From positions 92,454 through 123,312 of the forward strand of contig PBBT01000005.1 in NCBI GenBank assembly GCA_002717725.1: a DNA stretch of 30,859 nt, written 5' to 3'. Within the stretch, counting starts at the first letter, position 1, and each line of letters begins with the position of its first letter. The notes beneath the pieces were generated by a model that worked only from the letters and a program-made list of their open reading frames with translations, was not told the origin of the DNA and searched no databases. This document shows positions 1 through 7,240 of this stretch, piece by piece. Origin of the DNA: Chloroflexota bacterium. GTDB lineage: Bacteria; Chloroflexota; Dehalococcoidia; SAR202; UBA6927. Made by a program: the position numbers and the translations under genes.

Positions 1-164
1 GTAGCCTCTTTGTATACCCATCCTTCAGGCAATTCCCCCCAATTCTCTCCAGATAATTCATAATTGAAACCATTTTCTCCTAAAATCACACTTCCTTCTG
101 TAGAGTCTCCCACATGACCTTCTTCTCTGATCCCGAATTCCCAATCATGTTCTTTATCAGGCAT
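1..164 (-). CDS. NHL-repeat/beta-propeller-like protein, N-terminal fragment (runs off the window)
   Basis: The minus strand reads an open frame of 54 codons from an ATG at 164-162 to the window edge. A strong SD (GAAGGAGG) lies a few bases upstream. The visible peptide begins MPDKEHDWEFGIREEG and ends with ENWGELPEGWVYKEA. That ending closely matches TNWGDLPEGFEFHQVAGVAVD near the N-terminus of the NHL-propeller protein encoded at 8924-9823, so this is most likely a paralogue of that gene. The propeller blades would lie outside the window. The extra ~20 N-terminal residues relative to the paralogue are also seen. No catalytic function can be assigned. The family assignment rests on this short similarity only. 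Confidence 0.6.
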   Translation of the reverse strand, partial: MPDKEHDWEFGIREEGHVGDSTEGSVILGENGFNYELSGENWGELPEGWVYKEA

Positions 165-365
165 TTTTCCCTCCTTCAAACTACAAAAACTATATAGTGG
201 AACCATAACATCAAAAAAACCGGCTGTCAGCAATTAAAAGCGACTAAAACACCATCAAATACAAACTCCTCATCAGGCTGGCAAAAGATGAATAGATGGC
301 TCGACAAACTACAATATATGCAAAGTCTTATAGTTCATCAAAGATCGTTAATATAATTCCAACTC
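165..365. other. Intergenic region upstream of the partial NHL-like gene
   Basis: This stretch of about 200 bases separates two minus-strand genes. It must contain the leader and promoter of the partial gene at 1-164 and any terminator of the FAD oxidase ending at 366. I see the SD close to 170, but no clear promoter hexamer pair and no GC-rich hairpin with a T-tract. Short open frames exist on both strands, but none has an SD or recognisable protein features. Confidence 0.4.
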
Positions 366-1754
366 TTAAAAAAACATTCTCTTATAGTGCTTATACCAGT
401 CACTCACAAAAACTTCATTGGGATCTAAGAGGATTTTGTTTTCTAAAAATTCTCTGAATTGTGGATACGCCATCTCAATTTGGTCTTTTCTAGCCCATTT
501 GTGATAGGTCAAATAATATGATCCACCTTCTGCAAGCGCGCAATCAATCAAAGCACGAAATTGATTCTTAGCAATGTAAATACCAGCATCTGAATGGTCT
601 ACAAGCAAATTAAAAATCACACAAACATAATCTTCTTTTGCCCAATTCAAAAATGTTTCTTGTTCATTCTTAATTAATCTTACAGTTCCATATACTACAT
701 TAGCATCAAGTGACAGCAGTTTTTCTCTTGCACCCGTCATAAATTCAACAAACGCATTCCTAGGCACATATAATTCAGTAAGTACTAAGGAACGATAATT
801 GCTCCAACTCATCTGATGATTAAGCAAGTCTGTTGCTTCAGGAATGTAAGGACTAAATTGATGCTCATCAGACCAATAAATTTGTCCATTTGTAACTTCA
901 TAATGATTCTTGTAGTCAATATAAGCTTGTTTTTTATCAATATGCGCTAGAACAAAAAGCCTTTTCCAGTCATCAACGGTCAATCCGATCTGAGACTTTG
1001 AAATTGGAGTTTCATTTTCTACAGGCGAATAAACTGACAAAATTCCTTTGGACAAAAAATCATTTGAACTTTCATCTGTCATATACTGAAAATCACCATA
1101 TGTAGCACCATCTTCCACAGATTTTTCCAAAGATGGAATTACCTCATCAAGTGATATCTCACTTACTTTCCTTGATAGTTTCACACGCTCTGTCAATTTA
1201 AGATCAACAGAATCAACGAAACCAAACAACCCATAACCACCAATAACATTTGAAAATAAATCTGGGTTTTCTGTCCTACTACAATACTTCCTGACACCAT
1301 CAAAAGTAGTAATACTAAAACCATTAATATCATCAACGATTGGTTTCCTATTTAAGACTCTTCCGTGGATATTCGAGGATATAGCACCACCAATAGTCAA
1401 ATCATCAGCACCAGTTTGTTTTTGAATAATTGTCATAGGTTTATGAGAATCCACTTGAGCACTTCTCAACCACTGCACAAGCTCTGGCCAAATAACTCCA
1501 CTCTGAACTCTGACTTGATTGAAATCATCCCCTATACGGTGAATTTGGCTAAACCCTCTAGTCGAAACACAAAAATCATTACTAGAGAATTGCTGTCCTC
1601 CCATAGAATGCATTGAACCAGCAATGGAAATCGATTTTCCACGTTGAGATGTTTCTGAAACAAGTTTGGAAATCTCCCCAATATCTTTTGGGGTCAATAA
1701 CTTTCCAATTTTAGTTGGATTTAATTTAGACTGAATATCATTTAATAAAGTCAT
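366..1754 (-). CDS. FAD-binding oxidoreductase, PCMH/VAO type (DprE1- or L-gulonolactone-oxidase-like)
   Basis: This 462-residue protein has the N-terminal FAD-binding fold of the vanillyl-alcohol-oxidase/PCMH superfamily. Visible motifs are SIAGSMHSMGGQ (residues ~43-54), where His49 sits at the position that carries covalent flavin in some relatives, and TGADDLTIGGAISSNIHGR (~114-132), the pyrophosphate-binding loop. The second half, with YGDFQYMTDE and a C-terminal FLENKILLDPNEVF segment, resembles the cap and C-terminus of sugar-lactone/alditol oxidases and decaprenylphosphoryl-ribose oxidase. The length is normal for the family. The substrate cannot be read from sequence; a sugar or sugar lactone is an inference. 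The start has no strong SD, and the tRNA-Ala gene ends 24 bases upstream on the same strand. Confidence 0.8.
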   Translation of the reverse strand: MTLLNDIQSKLNPTKIGKLLTPKDIGEISKLVSETSQRGKSISIAGSMHSMGGQQFSSNDFCVSTRGFSQIHRIGDDFNQVRVQSGVIWPELVQWLRSAQVDSHKPMTIIQKQTGADDLTIGGAISSNIHGRVLNRKPIVDDINGFSITTFDGVRKYCSRTENPDLFSNVIGGYGLFGFVDSVDLKLTERVKLSRKVSEISLDEVIPSLEKSVEDGATYGDFQYMTDESSNDFLSKGILSVYSPVENETPISKSQIGLTVDDWKRLFVLAHIDKKQAYIDYKNHYEVTNGQIYWSDEHQFSPYIPEATDLLNHQMSWSNYRSLVLTELYVPRNAFVEFMTGAREKLLSLDANVVYGTVRLIKNEQETFLNWAKEDYVCVIFNLLVDHSDAGIYIAKNQFRALIDCALAEGGSYYLTYHKWARKDQIEMAYPQFREFLENKILLDPNEVFVSDWYKHYKRMFF

Positions 1755-1777
1755 TGGACACTATGAGAAAGATATAT

Positions 1778-1853
1778 TGGTGGAGCTGAGGAGGATCGAA
1801 CTCCTGACCTCTTCAATGCCATTGAAGTGCTCTCCCTGCTGAGCTACAGCCCC
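1778..1853 (-). tRNA. tRNA-Ala (anticodon GGC), CCA encoded
   Basis: The minus strand folds into a 76-nt cloverleaf. The acceptor stem GGGGCUG pairs with CAGCUCC and contains the G3:U70 wobble pair, the classic identity element read by alanyl-tRNA synthetase. The D arm is GCUC/GAGC. The anticodon stem CUUCA/UGAAG closes the loop AUGGCAU, giving anticodon GGC. The T arm AGGAG-UUCGAUC-CUCCU is followed by CAGCUCC-A-CCA, so CCA is encoded in the gene. The gene for its cognate enzyme, alaS, lies in the same window. Confidence 0.96.
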
Positions 1854-1863
1854 TTGCAAATAC

Positions 1864-1891
1864 AATATACTCGTTTTAATTCATTTGCAAA
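1864..1891 (-). promoter_or_regulatory. Candidate sigma70 promoter of tRNA-Ala
   Basis: On the minus strand TTTGCA (-35-like, plus positions 1891-1886) is followed after 16 bases by TATATT (-10, 1869-1864). The mature tRNA starts 10 bases further on. Spacing and position are right for a tRNA promoter, but the -35 is a weak match in AT-rich sequence. Confidence 0.4.
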
Positions 1892-1916
1892 TTTGAAACA
1901 ATATTTTCTTGTATTG

Positions 1917-1960
1917 AAAATTCCCACACAAGAAATATTAGTTGATCGTGTGGGAATTTT
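1917..1960. terminator. Bidirectional intrinsic terminator
   Basis: A perfect 13-bp inverted repeat (AAAATTCCCACAC ... GTGTGGGAATTTT) surrounds an 18-nt loop. The GC-rich core is flanked by A-runs and T-runs, so it can act on both strands. On the minus strand it follows the stop codon of the membrane-protein gene (ends at 1980) by about 20 bases, and it insulates the tRNA-Ala gene lying downstream of it. Confidence 0.8.
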
Positions 1961-1979
1961 GTCCTTTAAGAATTAAAAC

Positions 1980-2633
1980 TTATGCTCTTTTTAGAAGACC
2001 ACGTCCAATATAAATTGCATACAGCGTGTGGACTATGTAGGTAATTCCTGTGATCATGGTCATCAATTCATTTGAATCAGATGCAACCAAACCAACTACT
2101 CCAGCCACAGTTGAAACAAGTGCAAGCAATCCTGCAATATTAGCTAAATTACTGTTGTATTCATCTCTAGTCGCCATAGCAAAAAATATTGCTGCAAACC
2201 CAATACTAAAGAAAATTCCTGAAATAGCGTTGATCCCTGCAGCAGTAAGGAATGCTGCTGATGCTGCTGCTGCTGGTTCTGGGAAATTAGCAGCACTAAT
2301 ACTGATTCCTGAAGAAAAAACGAATCCTATAAATCCTACCATCAGCAAAGGAACAGAGTAACTAGCCAATGCATCGCCATTTCCATTTCCTCGAATTTCA
2401 TTAGCTATATATAAGAGCGCATACACCAACATCATTAAAGCGAGTGGGATGATAATAGATGTGATAACAGTAAGAGATGCATTTTCCGCGGCTAAAGATG
2501 CCCACGATGCTGAACTTCCGTATTCCACATCAGCAAATACAAATAGTTGTTGAACAAAATAACATATCGTCGCAATCACTGGCCCCAGAATTAACGATAT
2601 TGCTGCTACTTTAAGAGTAGAAATTGAACCCAT
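1980..2633 (-). CDS. Multi-pass membrane protein of unknown function
   Basis: The protein is about 217 residues with roughly six to seven hydrophobic segments: VAAISLILGPVIATICYFV, SLTVITSIIIPLALMMLVYALL, SVPLLMVGFIGFVFSSG, INAISGIFFSIGFAAIFFA, NIAGLLALVSTVAGVVGLVA and a C-terminal TYIVHTLYAIYIG. An alanine-rich stretch (PEPAAAASAAF) lies in the middle. No catalytic motif was seen and I do not recognise the family with certainty; it looks like the small DUF4386-type membrane proteins. An in-frame ATG lies at 2645, but the SD GGAGG overlaps that codon and sits 5 bases before the ATG at 2633, so MGSISTLKV is the more likely start. A strong terminator follows. Confidence 0.7.
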   Translation of the reverse strand: MGSISTLKVAAISLILGPVIATICYFVQQLFVFADVEYGSSASWASLAAENASLTVITSIIIPLALMMLVYALLYIANEIRGNGNGDALASYSVPLLMVGFIGFVFSSGISISAANFPEPAAAASAAFLTAAGINAISGIFFSIGFAAIFFAMATRDEYNSNLANIAGLLALVSTVAGVVGLVASDSNELMTMITGITYIVHTLYAIYIGRGLLKRA

Positions 2634-2728
2634 ATTTTCCTCCATTTCATTTAAATTGGCATTAATATAAAATACCTTAATAAAACCATTTCGGATTTAT
2701 CAACCGATTAGAACCACTTAGAAAGGTA

Positions 2729-2803
2729 ATTTCGGACATCAAAGCATTAAACGGCATCAAAATTCTAAATTTCTCTACTCACATTGCTGGATCATACACA
2801 TCC
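2729..2803 (+). other. Coding extension upstream of the first ATG of the CaiB-like gene, without a canonical start codon
   Basis: In frame with the ATG at 2804, the upstream codons read S-D-I-K-A-L-N-G-I-K-I-L-N-F-S-T-H-I-A-G-S-Y-T-S. This is the normal N-terminus of a family III CoA transferase (compare PLDGIKVLDLGGYIAGAYCGT in the next gene). The frame stays open back to the stop at 2681-2683 but contains no ATG, GTG or TTG. Candidates are ATT at 2729 or ATC at 2738, with an AAAGG SD-like site at 2722-2726. Either a rare start codon is used, or the start was lost by mutation or sequencing error. Confidence 0.7.
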
Positions 2804-3949
2804 ATGTTAATGGCAGATATGGGTGCGGAAATTATAAGGATCTATCTACCATACCAATCAGAATCCAACATTGATGGCATTGATACAAATAATCAGATTT
2901 GGGAACAATGGAACCGCGGCCAGAGAAGTTTGGAATTAGATTACACACAAAAAACGGGATTTAATGCTTTGAAGGAACTAATTAAATCGTCTGATGTAAT
3001 TATTGAAGATTGGGTACCAAGTAAAGCCAAATCACTTCATATGGATTTTGAAACGATTCAAGGAATTAATTCCAATTTGCTTTATTGTGCAATGCCACCA
3101 TTTGGAGAATCCGGTCCATTATCAGACATACCAGCTGACGATGGAGTCGTATCAACAATTGCAGGAATTCATGGTGACCAAGGAGGGAAAGGATTTCCTC
3201 CAATGTACGTAAAAATTCCATTTGTTAGTTACGGAACTGCTTTTCTTGCAAGCTTTGCAATTACTACCGCTTTGTTCGAGCGTGAGAGTAGCAATATGGG
3301 ACAAAAAATAGAAGTGCCTTTATATTTTGGGGCAATTGGAATGAGACCACAATATACAATTGTTACGAATAACGACTCTTCACTCTACTCACAATCAACA
3401 GCAATTACATCAAACTCTCATCAAATTCGAAATCCTGTATATGGATTATACGAATGTAGCGATGGGTGGATCTTCGTAGCTGCAGGAAATGAAATTTTTT
3501 GGGAGAAATTCTGTTCCGCAATCAAAATACCCGAACTTACGCAAGACAAGAGATTCTTCGGAGCACCATGGAATATCCCCTCAGAGAACCAGGGAACTCT
3601 TCACGAAATTATTAAACCTATATTGAAATCAAAAAATAAAGCATATTGGCTTAAAGAACTATCAGATGCTGACGTTCCGAGTGCACCAGCATCTGACAGG
3701 TCAGAATTTCTTACTCATCCACAAGTCATCCATAACGAAATCCTTGTAGAAAATAATAACCCTCAAATAGATGCAACACACCAATTTGGAATACCTATAA
3801 AAATGTCTAAAACTCCTGGAGAAATTGGAAAACCGACCGACATCAAATCAAAAGATACTTGGGATATTTTGAGATCCCTTAAGTTTACAAAAGGACAACT
3901 ATCTGAAATGGCAGCAAATAAAATCATTCCTACAGAAAACGCCACCTAA
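2804..3949 (+). CDS. CaiB/BaiF (family III) CoA-transferase homologue lacking the catalytic Asp
   Basis: From the first canonical ATG the protein has 381 residues, but homologous coding continues about 25 codons upstream. Family hallmarks include LMADMGAEIIRI, WNRGQRSLELDYTQKTGF (CoA-binding region), EDWVPSKAKSLHMDFETI and PPFGESGPLSDIP. Aligning KIPFVSYGTAFLASFAI with RTAVSDYSAAILAAFGI of the next gene places Ser142 (codon 3227-3229) where family III enzymes carry the aspartate that forms the acyl anhydride. The protein is therefore probably not catalytic alone. The next gene starts 2 bases after this stop, which suggests a co-translated partner, as in heteromeric BbsEF- or SmtAB-type CoA transferases (known systems; assignment here is inferred). 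Confidence 0.8.
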   Translation: MLMADMGAEIIRIYLPYQSESNIDGIDTNNQIWEQWNRGQRSLELDYTQKTGFNALKELIKSSDVIIEDWVPSKAKSLHMDFETIQGINSNLLYCAMPPFGESGPLSDIPADDGVVSTIAGIHGDQGGKGFPPMYVKIPFVSYGTAFLASFAITTALFERESSNMGQKIEVPLYFGAIGMRPQYTIVTNNDSSLYSQSTAITSNSHQIRNPVYGLYECSDGWIFVAAGNEIFWEKFCSAIKIPELTQDKRFFGAPWNIPSENQGTLHEIIKPILKSKNKAYWLKELSDADVPSAPASDRSEFLTHPQVIHNEILVENNNPQIDATHQFGIPIKMSKTPGEIGKPTDIKSKDTWDILRSLKFTKGQLSEMAANKIIPTENAT

Positions 3950-3951
3950 TC

Positions 3952-5100
3952 ATGAGTTATCCACTTGATGGAATAAAAGTACTGGACCTAGGCGGGTACA
4001 TCGCAGGAGCATACTGCGGAACTTTACTTGCTGAATCCGGAGCAGATGTAATCAAAATAGAGTCTGAATCAGGCGATGCTTTCCGAAGTATGGGGGCACC
4101 TTTCAATTCATGGAACAGAGGTAAAAAAGCCTTATGCCTGAATCTAAAACATCCAGAAGGGAAAAATATCCTCTACCAACTCGTCGCCAAATCAGACGTA
4201 GTAAATGAAAACTTCCGACCCGGAATCACACACAGATTAAAAATAGATTACGAAACTTTAAAAACCCACAACCCTGAAATTATTTATTCTTCAGTTACAG
4301 GATATGGAAGTTCGGGACCATTTCACAACAACCCAGCATTCGACCCTTTAATGCAAGCTCAAACTGGCATAATGGTAAATCAGGGAGGAGAAGGAAATCC
4401 TCCGATATATATACGTACCGCAGTATCTGATTACTCCGCAGCCATTCTTGCAGCATTTGGAATTTCTATGGCTTTATTTCATAGAAAACGAACTGGAGAA
4501 GGACAACTTGTGGAGACAAATCTATTAAATTCGGCAACTGCTTTACAATCTGCAGAATTTATTTCGATAAATGACAATCAAATTGATGCAAATCACATGG
4601 GTATTTCTGCTACTTATCGTTTTTATGAAACATCTGATAAATGGATATTCATTTCATGTTCAGACAATCCATCTTGGATTAAAATTTGCGAATTTTTAAA
4701 CCTTGAAGATTTCATTGAAGAATTCCCCACAATAGCATCAAGGCATCAAAACTCTCACGAAATCGCAAAGTCATTTACCAAAGCCTTTAAATCTAAAAAT
4801 GCAAAATTTTGTGAATCCAGTCTACGGAAACTTGGCCTTAGAACAGGAATATCTAGACAAATGTCAGAAATCCATGAAGAACCGCAAGCAAAATCAACTA
4901 ATATGCTGACTGAATTGCAAATGCCAACTTCTGACAATATTCGAATGTCAGGATTGCCATTCAATTTTTCTAGAACACCAGGGAAGTTAAGTGATGTAGG
5001 AGCACCCACAATAGGTCAACATACTGACGAAATTCTTGGAGAATTAGGGTTTTCACCAACTGCAATTAACTCCCTAAGGAATGAAAGAATTGTAATTTAA
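3952..5100 (+). CDS. CaiB/BaiF (family III) CoA-transferase, catalytic subunit
   Basis: The 382-residue protein has the complete family layout: PLDGIKVLDLGGYIAGAYCG (residues 4-23), the ESGADVIKIE strand, WNRGKKALCLNLKHPEG, VNENFRPGITHRLKIDYETL and GYGSSGPFHNNPAFDPLMQAQTGIM. The expected nucleophilic Asp160 is present in RTAVSDYSAAILAAFG. The fold is an interlocked dimer that moves CoA between carboxylic acids. The start lies 2 bases after the stop of the preceding paralogue with no clear SD, so translation is probably coupled. The acid substrates are unknown; the neighbouring RraA-type aldolase and flavoproteins suggest a catabolic role. Confidence 0.88.
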   Translation: MSYPLDGIKVLDLGGYIAGAYCGTLLAESGADVIKIESESGDAFRSMGAPFNSWNRGKKALCLNLKHPEGKNILYQLVAKSDVVNENFRPGITHRLKIDYETLKTHNPEIIYSSVTGYGSSGPFHNNPAFDPLMQAQTGIMVNQGGEGNPPIYIRTAVSDYSAAILAAFGISMALFHRKRTGEGQLVETNLLNSATALQSAEFISINDNQIDANHMGISATYRFYETSDKWIFISCSDNPSWIKICEFLNLEDFIEEFPTIASRHQNSHEIAKSFTKAFKSKNAKFCESSLRKLGLRTGISRQMSEIHEEPQAKSTNMLTELQMPTSDNIRMSGLPFNFSRTPGKLSDVGAPTIGQHTDEILGELGFSPTAINSLRNERIVI

Positions 5101-5102
5101 TA

Positions 5103-5780
5103 TCACCCAATCCTTTTTCTTAAATTCTCAATGCTGAATTCCTCTGTTGAAACCCATTCCCTCAAATCTGACTCTTTTTTCAAGACCCTGTGAGATTCAC
5201 TAATTACGTCGTCAACTCTATTAGGTGGAATCATGACTACTCCATTCACATCACCATGAATGATATCTCCAGGTTCGATAGTTACTCCACTGATTTCTAC
5301 GGGTACTCCAACTTCATGAAAACCAAAATTTCCATGTGCTGGCACTACTCCTGGTGCAAAATAGTGGAAATTCATCTCATACACTGTATCAATATCTCTG
5401 ACACCACCATCAGTAACGACTCCAACGGCACCCAACCTACTGCAAATCGTAGCGAGACCGTCACCAAAATGGCAACTGTGTGACTCTCTAGATCCTATAT
5501 TTTTCATTACTATAACTACTGGATTAGGTGCTATCTCAATCGCTTCAAACAATTCATATCTGACATTTCGATCATGCTTTCTACCATGAGTAGTGGTATC
5601 CAAAGTAACAGTCACAGCCTGACCAACCATAACTCCTAAATCTGGAAACATACAACTCACGTCCATTCCCATGAACCCTTCAGTGTTACTTCGGAAGTTG
5701 AAAGGTTCTACTGCATTAGCTATAGTCGCAGTATCGATTTTAGATAACTCTTCAATCTGTTTAGAATTAATAACGTCCAT
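5103..5780 (-). CDS. RraA-family aldolase/decarboxylase (HMG/CHA aldolase-like)
   Basis: The 225-residue protein carries the class II pyruvate-aldolase signature of RraA-fold enzymes, G-D-x20-R-D: Gly106-Asp107 in FGDGLATICSRLGAVGVVTD and Arg128-Asp129 in GGVRD. In characterised 4-hydroxy-4-methyl-2-oxoglutarate / 4-carboxy-4-hydroxy-2-oxoadipate aldolases the Arg acts in catalysis and the Asp helps bind the divalent metal. The C-terminal part (PGDIIHGDVNGVVMIP) is also typical. Because the motif is intact, an enzyme is likelier than the RNase E regulator RraA. It converges with the CoA-transferase pair (2-base gap) and is divergent from the GNAT gene with a 31-base gap. The substrate is not determined. 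Confidence 0.85.
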   Translation of the reverse strand: MDVINSKQIEELSKIDTATIANAVEPFNFRSNTEGFMGMDVSCMFPDLGVMVGQAVTVTLDTTTHGRKHDRNVRYELFEAIEIAPNPVVIVMKNIGSRESHSCHFGDGLATICSRLGAVGVVTDGGVRDIDTVYEMNFHYFAPGVVPAHGNFGFHEVGVPVEISGVTIEPGDIIHGDVNGVVMIPPNRVDDVISESHRVLKKESDLREWVSTEEFSIENLRKRIG

Positions 5781-5811
5781 CTTTAAACTCCAAATTTCTA
5801 TATGATTTATT
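5781..5811. promoter_or_regulatory. Compact 31-base divergent intergenic region (RraA-like / GNAT)
   Basis: Two divergent translation starts (5780 minus, 5812 plus) are only 31 bases apart. No classical -35/-10 pair fits entirely inside, so at least one promoter must extend into a coding region or the transcripts overlap. Confidence 0.4.
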
Positions 5812-6291
5812 ATGAACCAACTTAAATTAAATTCTCATCATTTTAACACTTCATACAATTTCAAATTTGCTGAAACCCAAAAAGAATTTTTACTATTGAA
5901 AAATCTAAGAATCGAAGTTTTTGTAAAAGAACAATCTGTGCCGATAGATGAAGAAATTGACAAAATTGATTTTTATGCACATCATGCAATCGCAATACAT
6001 CAAAAATTAGTCATTGCTACAGGACGAGTTTTTAGAAAGCAGAATCAAATTGCAATAATAGGACGCATGGCAGTTATGTCTAAATACCGAAGAGAAAAAT
6101 TAGGCACGATTATTCTAAATTTATTAGAAACAAAAGCTATCGGAATAGGATGTGTGGAAGTACAACTACATGCTCAAACTCATGCACGAAATTTCTATGA
6201 ATCTAACGAATATGTTGCTTATGGAAAAGAATTTAAAGAAGCAGGAATACAACACATTAAAATGAAAAAAAATCTACTCAACTATAAATAA
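5812..6291 (+). CDS. GNAT-family N-acetyltransferase (ElaA/YitI-like)
   Basis: The 159-residue protein has the arrangement LKNLRIEVFVKEQSVPIDEEID (residues 30-50) typical of ElaA/YitI-like GNAT proteins. A central strand GRMAVMSKYRREKLG (84-98) follows, in which RREKLG corresponds to the pyrophosphate-binding loop of motif A, though the usual central glycine is a lysine. The C-terminal HAQTHARNFYESNEYVAYGKEF is the family's conserved segment. It transfers an acetyl group from acetyl-CoA to an amine; the acceptor is unknown. There is no strong SD. The 31-base divergent gap to the RraA gene must hold both translation starts, so promoters probably overlap coding sequence. The SDR gene follows after 13 bases. 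Confidence 0.82.
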   Translation: MNQLKLNSHHFNTSYNFKFAETQKEFLLLKNLRIEVFVKEQSVPIDEEIDKIDFYAHHAIAIHQKLVIATGRVFRKQNQIAIIGRMAVMSKYRREKLGTIILNLLETKAIGIGCVEVQLHAQTHARNFYESNEYVAYGKEFKEAGIQHIKMKKNLLNYK

Positions 6292-6304
6292 TCAAGGAGA
6301 CAAG

Positions 6305-7228
6305 ATGACTACACACAAAAAAAAGATTCTAATTACTGGAGCTGCTGGATACATCGCAAGCCAAATTCTTCCCACATTCCGAGAAAAATATGATTTGGTC
6401 CTAAGAGATATTAGTACGAAAGACCGACAAGGAAATATTGTTGAAGGTGTTGAAATAGCGGATTTTATTGATGAAGATCGCACAAAATATTCTCATTTGT
6501 TTGAAGGTCTGGATGGGATCATTCATTTGGGGCATAAAGCAAGGAATGGAAATCCATTAGACCATTATTTTTCAGAGCGTGAAAATGTACAAATGGTTTA
6601 CAATATTCTAAGAACCGCATACGACAATGGAGTACCAAGAGTAGTTGTAGCAAGCTCAAATCATGCTGCTGACTTCTACGAACATTTCCTAATTCATGAA
6701 CGCAAAATGGAAATGCTAGAAACAAACAGAATACCTTTATCAGACAACTTCTACGGATGGGCAAAAGCAACATACGAGCATCTAGGTTTCTTATTTTCTT
6801 GCGGAGGTGAATGGGGTTTTAGAGACAGTTCAGGAAGAGAGAAGCATACTTCCTTATCATCTTCAGGAAATAAACACCTAGAAACTGTTTTTGTACGTAT
6901 TGGAGCACCCAGGCCTTTAAAAATCGAAAACTATTTGCCAGACTTAGATTTGTTCAAAAGAGATTTAGGAGCGTATATCAGCCCACGTGACATTACGCAA
7001 CTGCTTATGAAATCGATCGAAGCTAAGAACATCGAAAATGAATATGGAATTCCTTGGCAAGTCGTTTATGGAATAAGCAACAACACTCGAGCATTTTGGT
7101 CTTTATCTAACGCACGTGAAAAACTTGGATATGCTCCTGAAGATGACTCAGAGGTTAAATTCCGAGAAGACGTGAAAAAATATTTACTAACTCCTGATGC
7201 ACCTAAGGGCAGAGTAAACTCAAATTAA
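6305..7228 (+). CDS. NAD-dependent epimerase/dehydratase (extended SDR), uronate-dehydrogenase-like
   Basis: The protein has 307 residues. The Rossmann motif is ILITGAAGYIAS (8-19), the catalytic Ser is in VVASSNHAADFY (~114-125) and the Tyr150-x3-Lys154 pair is in FYGWAKATYEHL. The motifs SSNH, IRIG/VRIGAPRP and YGISNNTRAFW follow the pattern of uronate dehydrogenases (Udh), which oxidise uronic acids to aldarolactones with NAD. The SD AAGGAG lies 6 bases before ATG. A segment around 165-185 (CGGEWGFRDSSGREKH) is longer than in the second SDR of this window (19274-20038). It converges on a ThDP enzyme gene with a 12-base gap. The substrate specificity is inferred from family resemblance only. 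Confidence 0.82.
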   Translation: MTTHKKKILITGAAGYIASQILPTFREKYDLVLRDISTKDRQGNIVEGVEIADFIDEDRTKYSHLFEGLDGIIHLGHKARNGNPLDHYFSERENVQMVYNILRTAYDNGVPRVVVASSNHAADFYEHFLIHERKMEMLETNRIPLSDNFYGWAKATYEHLGFLFSCGGEWGFRDSSGREKHTSLSSSGNKHLETVFVRIGAPRPLKIENYLPDLDLFKRDLGAYISPRDITQLLMKSIEAKNIENEYGIPWQVVYGISNNTRAFWSLSNAREKLGYAPEDDSEVKFREDVKKYLLTPDAPKGRVNSN

Positions 7229-7240
7229 TAAATAGTAATT

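Noticed and set aside
181..330. Short minus-strand frame with a PDEEFVFDGVLVAF-like peptide, possibly a gene remnant
   Set aside because: No start, no SD and no recognisable family; too short to distinguish from chance.
2050..2361. 103-codon plus-strand frame opposite the membrane protein gene
   Set aside because: Composition rich in Ala/Pro from reading the antisense of hydrophobic helices; no SD and no motif.
2721..2731. ATT at 2729 as a well-supported start codon of the first CaiB-like gene
   Set aside because: The AAAGG site ends only two bases before it, too close for normal initiation; kept only as one candidate beside ATC 2738.
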